Source of the DNA: Streptococcus mitis | GTDB taxonomy: Bacteria > Bacillota > Bacilli > Lactobacillales > Streptococcaceae | Direction of reading: 5' to 3' | Assembly: GCF_002096845.1 (NCBI RefSeq) | Contig: NZ_NCVK01000059.1 | Location: forward strand, 1 to 64,000 | Length of the DNA: 64,000 bases | Shown: piece by piece, positions 1 through 8,488 of the stretch | Numbering within the stretch: position 1 is the stretch's first letter | Layout: each line of letters opens with the position of its first letter | Notes under the pieces: model-generated | Told to the model about the DNA's origin: nothing | What the model saw: the letters and a program-made list of their open reading frames with translations, nothing else | The model's database searches: none | Position numbers and translations under genes: made by a program

Positions 1-23
1 AGTGTTCCAACCGCAACATACCA

Positions 24-95
24 TAGTCCGTACGGGATTCGAACCCGTGTTACCGCCGTGAAAAGGCGGTGTCTTAACCCCTTGACCAACGGACC
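24..95 (-). tRNA. tRNA-Glu (UUC)
   Basis: A 72-nt cloverleaf reads on the minus strand: a 7-bp acceptor stem (GGTCCGT with ACGGACT, first pair G-U), an anticodon arm with loop CTTTTCA giving anticodon TTC, and a TTCGAAT T-loop. The CCA end is not encoded. It lies close to the left edge of the window, so any further RNA genes of the same cluster are out of view. Confidence 0.95.
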
Positions 96-488
96 AGAGT
101 TGTTATTTTCAACTCTTACTATTATACCGACTTTTTAAACTTTGTCAACTACTTTTTTAAACTTTTTTACTTTTTTGCATGAAGGCAACTTCTCAAAGTA
201 ACTTCCACCATAGCGGAACTTAATCTGAAACGCTTTCAGATGAGGAGATGTTGTGCGCTCTTTTTTTCGATTCATTTTGCCTACAAAAGCTATGAAATCA
301 AGCATGATTAAAACCAGTTGAACTTACCCTGACACGGATGTCCACTGGTTTTTAGGATTTTTATCAGATTAACTTCCACTTGGATTAGCGGTGGAACTTA
401 GTTTGGGAATTTACAAATTTTTCAATTCTTTTCAAGTACAGTTTTTCAAATTATAGTAAAAAGAGCCAGAATTGAACCGACTCTTTTA
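96..488. other. intergenic region with paired palindromic motifs
   Basis: No convincing gene. It holds a hairpin at 223-241 (ATCTGAAA/TTTCAGAT), a terminator-like hairpin at 310-352 (AAAACCAGT/ACTGGTTTT), and two related segments at 199-222 and 370-400 that share TAACTTCCAC, TAGCGG and GGAACTTA. These may be remnants of a small repeat or part of an untranslated RNA. No CiaR-type direct repeat (TTTAAG-N5-TTTAAG) was seen, so there is no support for a csRNA. Confidence 0.4.
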
Positions 489-920
489 TTACTTATCAAA
501 CTTAGAAGCACGTTCTTCTCCCCACCAATAGGGCATTAATTCTGCAACTTTAACAGTCTTTCTTCTATTGTAGTCCATCATGAATTCTGCATCTTTATTT
601 TCAGCGTTCAACTCTAAGAGGAACTCTCTGCATGCGCCACAGGGCATTCCTGAACTTCCACCATAAGGTGGTTTGTCTCGAAAGGCTAATACTTTTTTAA
701 CCTTAGTTTGTCCTGAAAATTGGTACATATTGAAGAGAGCTGCCCGCTCTGCGCAGAGATGAAACACACCACAGGTTCCCTCCATACAGAAACCTGTAAA
801 TATTTGTCCATCTTCTGCTTCTACTGCGGCCACAACATGGTTAGCGTAAACAAAATCAGATACTTCATGTGGATTATACAATTTCTGTGCCTCTTCGTAC
901 ATCTTTTCCCAGATGTCCAT
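489..920 (-). CDS. cytidine/blasticidin deaminase-like protein
   Basis: 143-aa member of the cytidine deaminase superfamily, which hydrolytically deaminates cytidine or related bases at a zinc site. The zinc motif is visible: C56-A57-E58 (HLCAERAA) and PCGACRE with C94 and C97, matching the C-A-E/P-C-x-x-C signature of small tetrameric deaminases. Flanking regions are closer in size to blasticidin-S-deaminase-like proteins than to classical Cdd, so the substrate is uncertain. It starts 13 bp after the gltX stop on the same strand, with an AGAAGG ribosome site, and is probably co-transcribed with gltX. Confidence 0.75.
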   Translation of the reverse strand: MDIWEKMYEEAQKLYNPHEVSDFVYANHVVAAVEAEDGQIFTGFCMEGTCGVFHLCAERAALFNMYQFSGQTKVKKVLAFRDKPPYGGSSGMPCGACREFLLELNAENKDAEFMMDYNRRKTVKVAELMPYWWGEERASKFDK

Positions 921-933
921 TATTACATCCTTC

Positions 934-2394
934 TTATTTAGAGATCTCTTTTAACATATTTTCGATATGCTGGATTGATTTTTCACGACCTAACAAGAAG
1001 ATAGTATCTGGCAATTCTGGTCCATGCATTTCACCTGAAACAGCAATACGAATAGGCATGAAAAGATTTTTCCCTTTAATACCTGTTTCTTTTTGAACAG
1101 CTTTGATTTGCGGGAAGATATTTTCTGTCACAAATTCATCATCTGTCATTGCTTCAAGTTTTGCTTTGAAGGCTTCAAGAACTGTTAGGACTGTTTCACC
1201 CGCCATAACTTCACGCTCTGCTTCTGTCAATTCTGGGAAATCTGAGAAGAAGAGATCTGTCAATGGGATAATCTCATCTACTGATTTCATTTGTGGTTTA
1301 TAGAGCTCAACTAATTTTTCAGCCTTGTCAGTCAATCGGCCTGCTTCCTCTAAGAATGGTTTTGCCATTTCAAAGATAGTTTCTAGGTTTGCATTCTTGA
1401 TATAATCATTGCTCATCCAGTCGAGTTTTTTCTGGTCAAAGGCTGCTGGAGACTTGCTCAGGCGGTTTTCATCGAAAAGTTTAATCAATTCTTCACGAGA
1501 GAAAATCTCATCTTCGCCACCTGGGTTCCAACCAAGAAGAGCAATAAAGTTAAAGACTGCTTCTGGTAAATACCCTTTTTTACGGTAGTCTTCGATAAAC
1601 TGAAGAGTGTTGGTGTCACGTTTAGACAATTTTTTCCCAGTTTCAGAGTTGATAATCAAAGTCATGTGACCAAACTCTGGAGCTTCCCAACCAAGCGCTT
1701 CATAAACCATGAGCTGTTTTGGTGTATTAGCAATGTGGTCATCTCCACGGATAACGTGAGAGATTTGCATATCATGGTCATCGATGACAACGGCAAAGTT
1801 GTAAGTTGGGTAACCGTCTTTCTTTTGAATAACCCAGTCACCACCGATATTGCCACCTTCAAATTCGATATCGCCTTTGACCATATCATGCCATTTATAG
1901 ATACCTGACTCATTGACAGCCAGACGAACAGTTGGGATGATCCCTGCTGCTTCACGTTCTGAGATGTAAGCTACTTTTTCTTCTTCACTCATACCAAGGT
2001 ATTCGTTGATGTAGCGTGGTGTTTCGCCAGCTGCTTCTTGGCGTTCGCGTTCAGCTGCCAACTCTTCTTCTGTAACATAAGATTTGTAGGCCTTTCCTTC
2101 AGCTAGCAATTGGTCAATGTATTTTTGATACAAGTCCAAACGTTCAGACTGACGGTAGTTTTCATGTGTTTCTGGGCTTTCATCCCAATCCATGCCTAAC
2201 CAGCGAAGGTTTTCAAGCTGTGAACGTTCCCCATCCTCGACATGACGTTTACGGTCAGTATCTTCAATACGGATAATAAAAGTTCCACCATGATGACGTG
2301 CGTAAAGGTAGTTGAACAATGCTGTACGAGCATTTCCGATGTGTAGTAGTCCTGTTGGACTTGGTGCGTAACGTACGCGGATATCTTTTGACAT
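934..2394 (-). CDS. gltX: glutamyl-tRNA synthetase
   Basis: 486-aa class I aminoacyl-tRNA synthetase that charges tRNA-Glu; in Gram-positive bacteria it usually also charges tRNA-Gln, which GatCAB then corrects. The HIGH-type motif is HIGN at residues 18-21 and the KMSKS-type motif is KLSKR at 255-259. Length is typical. The start has GGAG upstream (TCTCC on plus at 2400). No T-box leader is present: the promoter lies only about 50 nt upstream. A tRNA-Glu gene lies 0.9 kb downstream. Confidence 0.96.
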   Translation of the reverse strand: MSKDIRVRYAPSPTGLLHIGNARTALFNYLYARHHGGTFIIRIEDTDRKRHVEDGERSQLENLRWLGMDWDESPETHENYRQSERLDLYQKYIDQLLAEGKAYKSYVTEEELAAERERQEAAGETPRYINEYLGMSEEEKVAYISEREAAGIIPTVRLAVNESGIYKWHDMVKGDIEFEGGNIGGDWVIQKKDGYPTYNFAVVIDDHDMQISHVIRGDDHIANTPKQLMVYEALGWEAPEFGHMTLIINSETGKKLSKRDTNTLQFIEDYRKKGYLPEAVFNFIALLGWNPGGEDEIFSREELIKLFDENRLSKSPAAFDQKKLDWMSNDYIKNANLETIFEMAKPFLEEAGRLTDKAEKLVELYKPQMKSVDEIIPLTDLFFSDFPELTEAEREVMAGETVLTVLEAFKAKLEAMTDDEFVTENIFPQIKAVQKETGIKGKNLFMPIRIAVSGEMHGPELPDTIFLLGREKSIQHIENMLKEISK

Positions 2395-2440
2395 AGTTTC
2401 TCCTATAAAGTATCTAGGCGTCTGCCTTTTTGCTCTCTAT

Positions 2441-2469
2441 ATTATATCACAAGTCTTGGCTGAGGCCAA
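2441..2469 (-). promoter_or_regulatory. gltX promoter
   Basis: Minus strand -10 TATAAT (2441-2446) with TGTGA just upstream as a TG extension, a 17-bp spacer, and a weak -35 TTGGCC (2464-2469). Confidence 0.6.
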
Positions 2470-2490
2470 TTTCTATGGATAAAGAGAGTA

Positions 2491-2515
2491 AAAAGAGTGG
2501 ACAAGCCACTCTTTT
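2491..2515 (-). terminator. pgi terminator
   Basis: Perfect 10-bp stem AAAAGAGTGG/CCACTCTTTT with a 5-nt loop, just past the pgi stop; U-tract in the minus-strand direction. Confidence 0.8.
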
Positions 2516-2521
2516 CTTCTA

Positions 2522-3871
2522 TTATAGACGTGCGTTAAGTTCTTTGCTCAATTCTTCAAATCCTGGTTTTCCAAGAAGGGCAAACATGTTACGTTTGTAA
2601 GCTTCAACACCTGGTTGGTCAAATGGGTTGATAGCATTCAAGTAACCTGAAAGAGCGATAGCCAATTCGAAGAAGTAGATTGTGTAACCAAGAGTGAAAG
2701 CATCTTGCTCTGGAAGAGTCACGTACATGTTTGGTACATCACCATCTGTGTGGGCAAGAAGAACACCGTCAGTCGCTTTTTTGTTTACAAAGTCAACGTC
2801 TTTTCCTTGAAGGTAACCAAGTCCGTCAAGGTCTTCTTCCAAGCTAGGGATAATCACGTTTTTACGAGGTTTGTCAACACGGACAACTGTTTCAAACATG
2901 ATACGAGTTCCTTCTTGGATAAATTGACCAAGTGAGTGCAAGTCAGTTGAGAAGTTGGCTGAAGTTGGGTAGATACCTTTTTGGTCTTTTCCTTCTGATT
3001 CACCAGCCAATTGTTTCCACCATTCTGAGAAGTACTGAAGTGATGGCTCATAGTTTACCAAGATTTCAGTTGCATAGCCTTTACGGTAAAGGATGTTACG
3101 AACTGCTGCGTATTGGTAAGCTTCGTTTTCAGAGATTTTATCTGAAGTGTAGTCTTTGCGAGCTGCATTCGCACCTTCCATAAGGGCTTTGATGTCAGCT
3201 CCTGATGCTGCGATTGGAAGCAAACCAACAGCTGTCAATACTGAGAAGCGTCCACCGATATCATCTGGAACAACAAATGTTTCCCAACCGTTAGCGTCTG
3301 CTTCAACCTTAACAGCACCTTTTTGGCGGTCAGTCGTTGCATAGATACGTTTGTTGGCTTCTTCTTGACCGTATTTCTTAACCAAAAGTTCTTTGAAAAC
3401 ACGGAAAGCGATAGCTGGTTCAGTTGTTGTACCTGATTTAGAAATCACGTTTACTGAGAAGTCTTTGTCTGCAACATACTCTACCAAGTCAGCAAGGTAA
3501 GTAGATGAGATTGAGTTTCCTGCATAAAGGATTTGTGGAGCCTTGCGTTCTTCTTTTGTTTGCAAGTTAGCAAAGTGGTGGTTCAAGAAGTCGATTGCTG
3601 CTTTCGCACCAAGGTAAGATCCACCGATACCGATCACAACTAAAACATCGCTGTCTGACTTGATTTGCTCAGCAGCTTTTAAGATGCGGTCAAATTCTTC
3701 GCGGTCGTAGTTTTCAGGAAGGTCCAACCATCCCAAGAAGTCGCTACCAGCACCAGTTCCTTTACGGATCAATTCATCTGCTGCTGTTACTTGTGATTGC
3801 ATGTATTCCACTTCATGTGGTGCAACAAATTTGTCTAAAACTTTTGAATAATCAAATTTAATATGTGACAT
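2522..3871 (-). CDS. pgi: glucose-6-phosphate isomerase
   Basis: 449-aa phosphoglucose isomerase interconverting glucose-6-phosphate and fructose-6-phosphate in glycolysis. Family motifs include the sugar-phosphate segment [21 protein letters not shown] and GGRFSVLT. The start chosen is the ATG at 3871, giving [10 protein letters not shown] with GGAGGA six bases upstream. The reading frame stays open a further 39 codons, but that part lies across the promoter. A MalR/CcpA-like palindrome lies upstream of the promoter. Confidence 0.96.
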   Translation of the reverse strand: MSHIKFDYSKVLDKFVAPHEVEYMQSQVTAADELIRKGTGAGSDFLGWLDLPENYDREEFDRILKAAEQIKSDSDVLVVIGIGGSYLGAKAAIDFLNHHFANLQTKEERKAPQILYAGNSISSTYLADLVEYVADKDFSVNVISKSGTTTEPAIAFRVFKELLVKKYGQEEANKRIYATTDRQKGAVKVEADANGWETFVVPDDIGGRFSVLTAVGLLPIAASGADIKALMEGANAARKDYTSDKISENEAYQYAAVRNILYRKGYATEILVNYEPSLQYFSEWWKQLAGESEGKDQKGIYPTSANFSTDLHSLGQFIQEGTRIMFETVVRVDKPRKNVIIPSLEEDLDGLGYLQGKDVDFVNKKATDGVLLAHTDGDVPNMYVTLPEQDAFTLGYTIYFFELAIALSGYLNAINPFDQPGVEAYKRNMFALLGKPGFEELSKELNARL

Positions 3872-3899
3872 GTTATTCCTCCAATATTTCTTCTTTTCT

Positions 3900-3928
3900 A
3901 TCATAACGCTTACCTTCGTTTTTTTCAA
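3900..3928 (-). promoter_or_regulatory. pgi promoter
   Basis: Minus strand -35 TTGAAA (3923-3928), 17-bp spacer, -10 TATGAT (3900-3905). Confidence 0.7.
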
Positions 3929-3962
3929 GTTTTTTGTCGAATTTCTCCAATTTTTATCAGAA

Positions 3963-3976
3963 TTCAAACGTTTGCG
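3963..3976. promoter_or_regulatory. MalR/CcpA-like operator upstream of pgi
   Basis: TTCAAACGTTTGCG matches the core of the palindrome at malQ (ACGCAAACGTTTGCGT) over CAAACGTTTGCG. It lies about 35 bp upstream of the pgi -35 box, a position more typical of activation or long-range control than of simple repression. Confidence 0.5.
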
Positions 3977-4040
3977 TAAAAATCCCACATTCCAAAAATT
4001 TTGAAAAAATAAAAGAAAGAACGACTAGATGTTCCAGTCG

Positions 4041-4730
4041 TTACAGTTCATTCAATAAATACTCAAATAATTCTAAATTGCCATCTTCTTCATTGACCAG
4101 AAACTCTGGATGCCACTGCAAACCGATAATGCGGTGTTCGTCGATAGACTCAATCGCTTCGATGGTCTGGTCTCTTGGATCAATAGCAGTTACACGGAAG
4201 TTAGGTGCCAAATCTTTAATGCTTTGACGATGGACGGAGTTGACCTGACTTTCTTTTCCAAATAGTTTGGCCACCACGCTTCCTTTTACTGTCTCAATAG
4301 AATGAGATGTTCCGAAAGGTAGTCCTTGCCAGTGACCTTCAATTTCTTGATTGAGGGTTCCGCCAAAGGCAACATTGACAAGTTGAACACCACGACAGAT
4401 TGCCATAATTGGTTTATTCTGACGAAGCGCTTCTTTCAAGAGAGCCAGTTCAAACTCATCACGTACTAGATTGTAATCATCGCTCTCGATGGTCTTTTTC
4501 TCTCCATAAAACTGAGGATGGACATTTTGACCGCCTGTCAAAATCAATTTGTCAATCATTTCCACATAGTCGCGCACGACTGACTCATCACCGACAGGAA
4601 TGACTAGAGGGAGACCGCCGACTTGACGAATGCTCTCTGCGAATCTACAAGATACAGATGAATGAATGTTTTTGCCTTCTGCGTCTACGGGACATAGATT
4701 TGCAGCAACTCCTACAACCGTTCTAGCCAT
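4041..4730 (-). CDS. class-I glutamine amidotransferase (peptidase C26 / gamma-glutamyl hydrolase-like)
   Basis: 229-aa single-domain class-I glutamine amidotransferase of the peptidase C26 type, related to enzymes that hydrolyse gamma-glutamyl bonds (PuuD-like). The nucleophile cysteine is in AICRGVQLVNVAFGG, and the His-Glu pair is in GLQWHPEF near the C terminus. The ATG at 4730 (MARTVVGV) is preferred because an AAGGAG ribosome site lies 7 bases upstream. The same gene sits beside patB in pneumococci. Substrate is unknown. Confidence 0.8.
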   Translation of the reverse strand: MARTVVGVAANLCPVDAEGKNIHSSVSCRFAESIRQVGGLPLVIPVGDESVVRDYVEMIDKLILTGGQNVHPQFYGEKKTIESDDYNLVRDEFELALLKEALRQNKPIMAICRGVQLVNVAFGGTLNQEIEGHWQGLPFGTSHSIETVKGSVVAKLFGKESQVNSVHRQSIKDLAPNFRVTAIDPRDQTIEAIESIDEHRIIGLQWHPEFLVNEEDGNLELFEYLLNEL

Positions 4731-4836
4731 GATGTCTCTCCTTTCGAATGTTAACGATAGTCCTATCATATCACTCAAAATGACTTTCGTCTAATATGTT
4801 TTTTTTAAGGTCGTGATAAATATTTTTTATGGACAA

Positions 4837-4866
4837 GAAAAAGCTGCCCCATAGGACAACTTTTTC
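4837..4866 (-). terminator. patB terminator
   Basis: Imperfect hairpin with AAAAAG/CTTTTT ends, directly after the patB stop. Confidence 0.6.
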
Positions 4867-4867
4867 C

Positions 4868-6634
4868 TTATTCGAAAACAAATTGATTGTGATAGAGTTC
4901 TGAATAGAAGCCACCTAGCTTCAAGAGTTCATGGTGGTTACCGCGTTCAATGACTTCTCCATCTTTAAGGACAATAATCTGATCAGCATTGAGGATGGTC
5001 TTCAAACGGTGAGCAATGACAAAACTAGTTCTGCCTGCTACAACCGCCTCCATGGCATGCTGAATCTTGCTTTCTGTCACCGTATCTACGTTTGAAGTTG
5101 CTTCATCGAGAATGAGAACTTCTGGATCTGTCATCAGGGTTCGAGCGATAGAAATCAATTGCTTTTGTCCTGTTGAGAAGATGCTCTGGTCATCATCGAT
5201 AAGGGTATCGTATTTATCAGGTAAGCTTTCGATATAGTCGTGAATGTGGGTTGCCTTGGCTGCTGCCTCAACCATTTCTTGACTAGCCTCTGGCACACCG
5301 AAACGGATATTGTCTCGAATGGTTCCGCTAAACAAGACCGAATCTTGCAAGACAATCCCCACCTTGCTTCTAAGACTATCTAAATCATAGTCACGGATGT
5401 CTTTGCCGTCAAAATAAATACCACCAGCATCAACATCATAAAAGCGATTGATGAGGTTCATAATAGTGGTTTTTCCTGAACCTGTCGGACCAACAACTGC
5501 TGTCATCTGGCCTTTAGGGGCAGAAATGCTAACATCTTTCAAAATAGGTTTATCAGGCAAGTATGAAAAATCAATGTGGCTGATTTCAACACCTTCTTGC
5601 AACTGAGTGAAGGCCGGGGCGTTTTCAGGTCGGATTTCTTCCTCTGCGTCAAACATTTCCTGAATCCGTTCAGCACCTGTAAAGGCTAACTGAAGGCTTC
5701 CCCAACTAGCTGCAACTTGGATAATAGGCTGGTAGTACTGCTGTGAAAACTGGGCAAACATAACAATCAAACCTAGGGCTGTACTTGTTTCAATAGACTT
5801 ATCATTCAAAAGTACAGCTGAACCAGCAAAGATGACGATGGCTGTGTTGACCAGACTCATCCCATTCATGACAGGGAAAAGAATTCCTGAGAACATTCTT
5901 CCTTTAAAGGTTGCCTTGCGCACGCGCTCATTTTGTTCAAGAAATCCTGCCATCATATCCTCTTGAATTCCTTGCACAATCACGGCTTTTTGGCCTGAAA
6001 TACTCTCGTCCATATAGGCGTTGAGTTTCCCTACCTCTTTCTGCTGGAGGTTGGTGTATTTGCGTGCCATTTTTACGATGAAAATCAACATAAGAAAGGC
6101 CACTGGTGTGCTGGCAATAGTGATGAGAGCCAGCGTCACATTTCTCGAAAACATGACAAGAATCAGACCAATGTATAAAACAATATTGCTCATGACCTGA
6201 ATCAAGCTTTCGTTAAAGGCTTGGAGGATATTATCCAAATCACTGGTAAAACGAGACAGGATATCGCCATCTTGACGGCGGTCAAAGAAAGAAACCGTCA
6301 AGCGAGCAAGCTTACCGAAGAGGCCTTTGCGCATCTCGTTGGTCGATTCTGCAATCACGCGCGTCATGAGACACATGTATATCACACTAGAGATAAATAG
6401 AACCAAAACCAGCAGGCCAAGATTGACCATGATTCCTGATAGGCTTTGCCAAACAAGTTCTGGATTGCCATTTTGATAAGCTTGAACTAAATTAGCTAAC
6501 TGCGTCACTGCTTGTCCAGAAAAGACCGGAAAGAGAGCTTGAGCAAGAGTCGCCAGAACAATCATCAGAATGACAACTACAAATGATAACTTATAAACTT
6601 TAAAATAATTCCAAAAAAATTGAACTGTCTTCAT
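4868..6634 (-). CDS. patB: multidrug ABC exporter half-transporter PatB
   Basis: 588-aa ABC half-transporter: an N-terminal six-helix exporter domain (about residues 1-310) and a C-terminal ATPase with Walker A GPTGSGKTT and Walker B VLILDEAT. The canonical LSGGQ signature is degenerate (FSTGQKQL), a feature of one half of heterodimeric exporters such as LmrCD/BmrCD. Length and place (amidotransferase-patB-patA-hexA) match pneumococcal PatB, which with PatA exports fluoroquinolones and dyes. The ATG at 6634 is 1 bp after the patA stop, with AAAGGAGG inside the patA end; the longer frame upstream overlaps patA and is not used. Confidence 0.9.
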   Translation of the reverse strand: MKTVQFFWNYFKVYKLSFVVVILMIVLATLAQALFPVFSGQAVTQLANLVQAYQNGNPELVWQSLSGIMVNLGLLVLVLFISSVIYMCLMTRVIAESTNEMRKGLFGKLARLTVSFFDRRQDGDILSRFTSDLDNILQAFNESLIQVMSNIVLYIGLILVMFSRNVTLALITIASTPVAFLMLIFIVKMARKYTNLQQKEVGKLNAYMDESISGQKAVIVQGIQEDMMAGFLEQNERVRKATFKGRMFSGILFPVMNGMSLVNTAIVIFAGSAVLLNDKSIETSTALGLIVMFAQFSQQYYQPIIQVAASWGSLQLAFTGAERIQEMFDAEEEIRPENAPAFTQLQEGVEISHIDFSYLPDKPILKDVSISAPKGQMTAVVGPTGSGKTTIMNLINRFYDVDAGGIYFDGKDIRDYDLDSLRSKVGIVLQDSVLFSGTIRDNIRFGVPEASQEMVEAAAKATHIHDYIESLPDKYDTLIDDDQSIFSTGQKQLISIARTLMTDPEVLILDEATSNVDTVTESKIQHAMEAVVAGRTSFVIAHRLKTILNADQIIVLKDGEVIERGNHHELLKLGGFYSELYHNQFVFE

Positions 6635-6635
6635 C

Positions 6636-8342
6636 TTACTCCTCCTTTCCTTTCTGTGTTTCATAGATCTCACGGTAAACAGCATTGTTGGCAACCAAGT
6701 CTGCATGCGTACCTTGACCAATCAATCGTCCTTGATCTAGAACCAAGATTTTATCTGCATGGACAACCGAGCTAATCTTTTGCGCGATGATAATGGTTGT
6801 CGTCCCCTTCAAGTCCTTATTCAAGGCTTCTTGCACCAGGCGCTCTGACTTGGCATCCAAGGCTGAGGTCGAATCGTCAAAAATCAGGATACGTGGATTG
6901 CTGACAATCCCACGCGCAATCGACATCCTTTGCTTTTGCCCACCTGAGAAATTGGTTCCCCGTTCCTCAACTGGACTTTCAAAGGTTTTCTCCATACGAT
7001 GAATGAATTCACTAGCCTGAGCAATATTAGCTGCACGTTCCATTTCAAATAGAGTAGCATCTCCTTTACCCTGTCTCAAGTTATCTGCAATCGTTCCACT
7101 AAAGAGAATGGCACGTTGGAGAACGATAGAGACAGCTTTACGCAGGGTTCCTTCACTCACTTCTCGAATATCCTTGCCTCCAATTTTGATGGCCCCTTCC
7201 TGCGGGTCAAAGAGACGTGGAATCAATTGAGCCAAGGTTGATTTTCCTGCGCCAGTCGCTCCAACGACACCAACCATTTGTCCAGGTTCAATAGTAAAGG
7301 TCACATCTTTCAGCATCGGTTCCTTGTCCATTGGATAGGTAAAGGTCACATTTTCAAAGCTAAGACTTCCGACCAACTCTTCATCTGGAACATCCTTGAA
7401 GGTCATGGCTGGCTCTGCGTCAAGAATTTCTCGAATACGACGCATAGAAATCATAGCACGACTGACAGAATTTCCCAAAAATCCAACCATAACAATGGTA
7501 AAGATAATCTGGCTTAGGTAATTGACAAAGGAAGCAATGGAACCAACAACTGACGGATCCGACTGAACCATCCCTGCAACTAGCCAAATAGAGAGGAAGA
7601 CCGCCCCGTAGCCGACCAACATCATAAAGGGTTCCACTACTGAAAAGGCATAACCGATGTAAAGGTTTTGACCAAGAAGCTCGTCTGAAACCTCCGTAAA
7701 CTTAGCAAACTGCTCTTTTTCTTGGACAAAGGACTTGACCACGCGAACGCCACGCAGATTTTCCTTGGCAATGGCATTGATGCGCTCAAGAAGGGTTTGA
7801 AACTTGGCAAAACGAGGCCCCATCATCCCCATCATGACAGCAGTCAAGGCAAAAATCAAGATAACCATGAGAACAATCACCCACCACAGAGAAGGTAAGG
7901 TTTGAACCGCTAGGATAAACGAACCGATGAACAAGAGGGGAAGTCTGAAAAGAATTTGGAAGGTCATCATGACGACGTTCTGAATTTGGTTGATATCGTT
8001 TGTCATACGAACAACTAGATTTCCCGCATTAAATTGTTCAATATTAGCATAAGAAAAGGTTTGGATTTTACGGAAGGCATCCTCTCGAAGGTCAGATGAA
8101 ACTCCTTGGGCAATATAGGCTGCGAGGACAACATTGAGCCCACCAGCAACTAGACCGACCAAGGCCACACCAATCAACCAAGCCCCGATACTATAAATAG
8201 CTTCATATTTACCTGCAAGGAGGGCGTCTAACACTTCCTGCAGATAACGCGGTTGCAGAAGTGAACTAGCGACCATCAAGCCTGTCATCAGGAGCGAAGC
8301 CAAGGCCTGCCACTTGTAGGTTTTTATTTTCTGAATCAGCAT
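6636..8342 (-). CDS. patA: multidrug ABC exporter half-transporter PatA
   Basis: 568-aa ABC half-transporter, the partner of PatB in a heterodimeric drug exporter. It has a membrane domain of six helices and an ATPase with Walker A GATGAGKST and an intact signature FSGGQKQR. The Walker B end reads LIFDDST, with Asp in place of the catalytic Glu. One degenerate and one working ATP site across the pair is the usual arrangement in this family. It is first in the operon, with AAGGAG upstream and an attenuator-type leader. Confidence 0.9.
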   Translation of the reverse strand: MLIQKIKTYKWQALASLLMTGLMVASSLLQPRYLQEVLDALLAGKYEAIYSIGAWLIGVALVGLVAGGLNVVLAAYIAQGVSSDLREDAFRKIQTFSYANIEQFNAGNLVVRMTNDINQIQNVVMMTFQILFRLPLLFIGSFILAVQTLPSLWWVIVLMVILIFALTAVMMGMMGPRFAKFQTLLERINAIAKENLRGVRVVKSFVQEKEQFAKFTEVSDELLGQNLYIGYAFSVVEPFMMLVGYGAVFLSIWLVAGMVQSDPSVVGSIASFVNYLSQIIFTIVMVGFLGNSVSRAMISMRRIREILDAEPAMTFKDVPDEELVGSLSFENVTFTYPMDKEPMLKDVTFTIEPGQMVGVVGATGAGKSTLAQLIPRLFDPQEGAIKIGGKDIREVSEGTLRKAVSIVLQRAILFSGTIADNLRQGKGDATLFEMERAANIAQASEFIHRMEKTFESPVEERGTNFSGGQKQRMSIARGIVSNPRILIFDDSTSALDAKSERLVQEALNKDLKGTTTIIIAQKISSVVHADKILVLDQGRLIGQGTHADLVANNAVYREIYETQKGKEE

Positions 8343-8369
8343 ACTTTCTCCTTAAAAAATAGACAAAAG

Positions 8370-8391
8370 GGAGCGACAATGCGTCAGCTCC
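8370..8391 (-). terminator. patA leader attenuator
   Basis: Between the patA promoter and its ribosome site the minus strand folds GGAGC(T)GAC/GTCGCTCC, followed by CTTTTG. It therefore ends transcription inside the 5' leader. In pneumococci, disruption of an attenuator at this place is known to overexpress patAB and give fluoroquinolone resistance. Confidence 0.75.
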
Positions 8392-8415
8392 TTCTCATTC
8401 TGTTTGTGTGATGTT

Positions 8416-8444
8416 ATTCTAGCAAAAAAGTGGAAACTTGTCAA
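8416..8444 (-). promoter_or_regulatory. patAB promoter
   Basis: Minus strand -35 TTGACA (8439-8444), exact 17-bp spacer, -10 TAGAAT (8416-8421), followed by the leader attenuator. Confidence 0.75.
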
Positions 8445-8488
8445 AGAAGTCTCCTTGATACAGCTAGATTAACTAGTGGGTCTTAGTT

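Noticed and set aside
96-488. CiaR-controlled csRNA
   Set aside because: No TTTAAG-N5-TTTAAG element and no clear two-hairpin RNA with an exposed anti-Shine-Dalgarno sequence.
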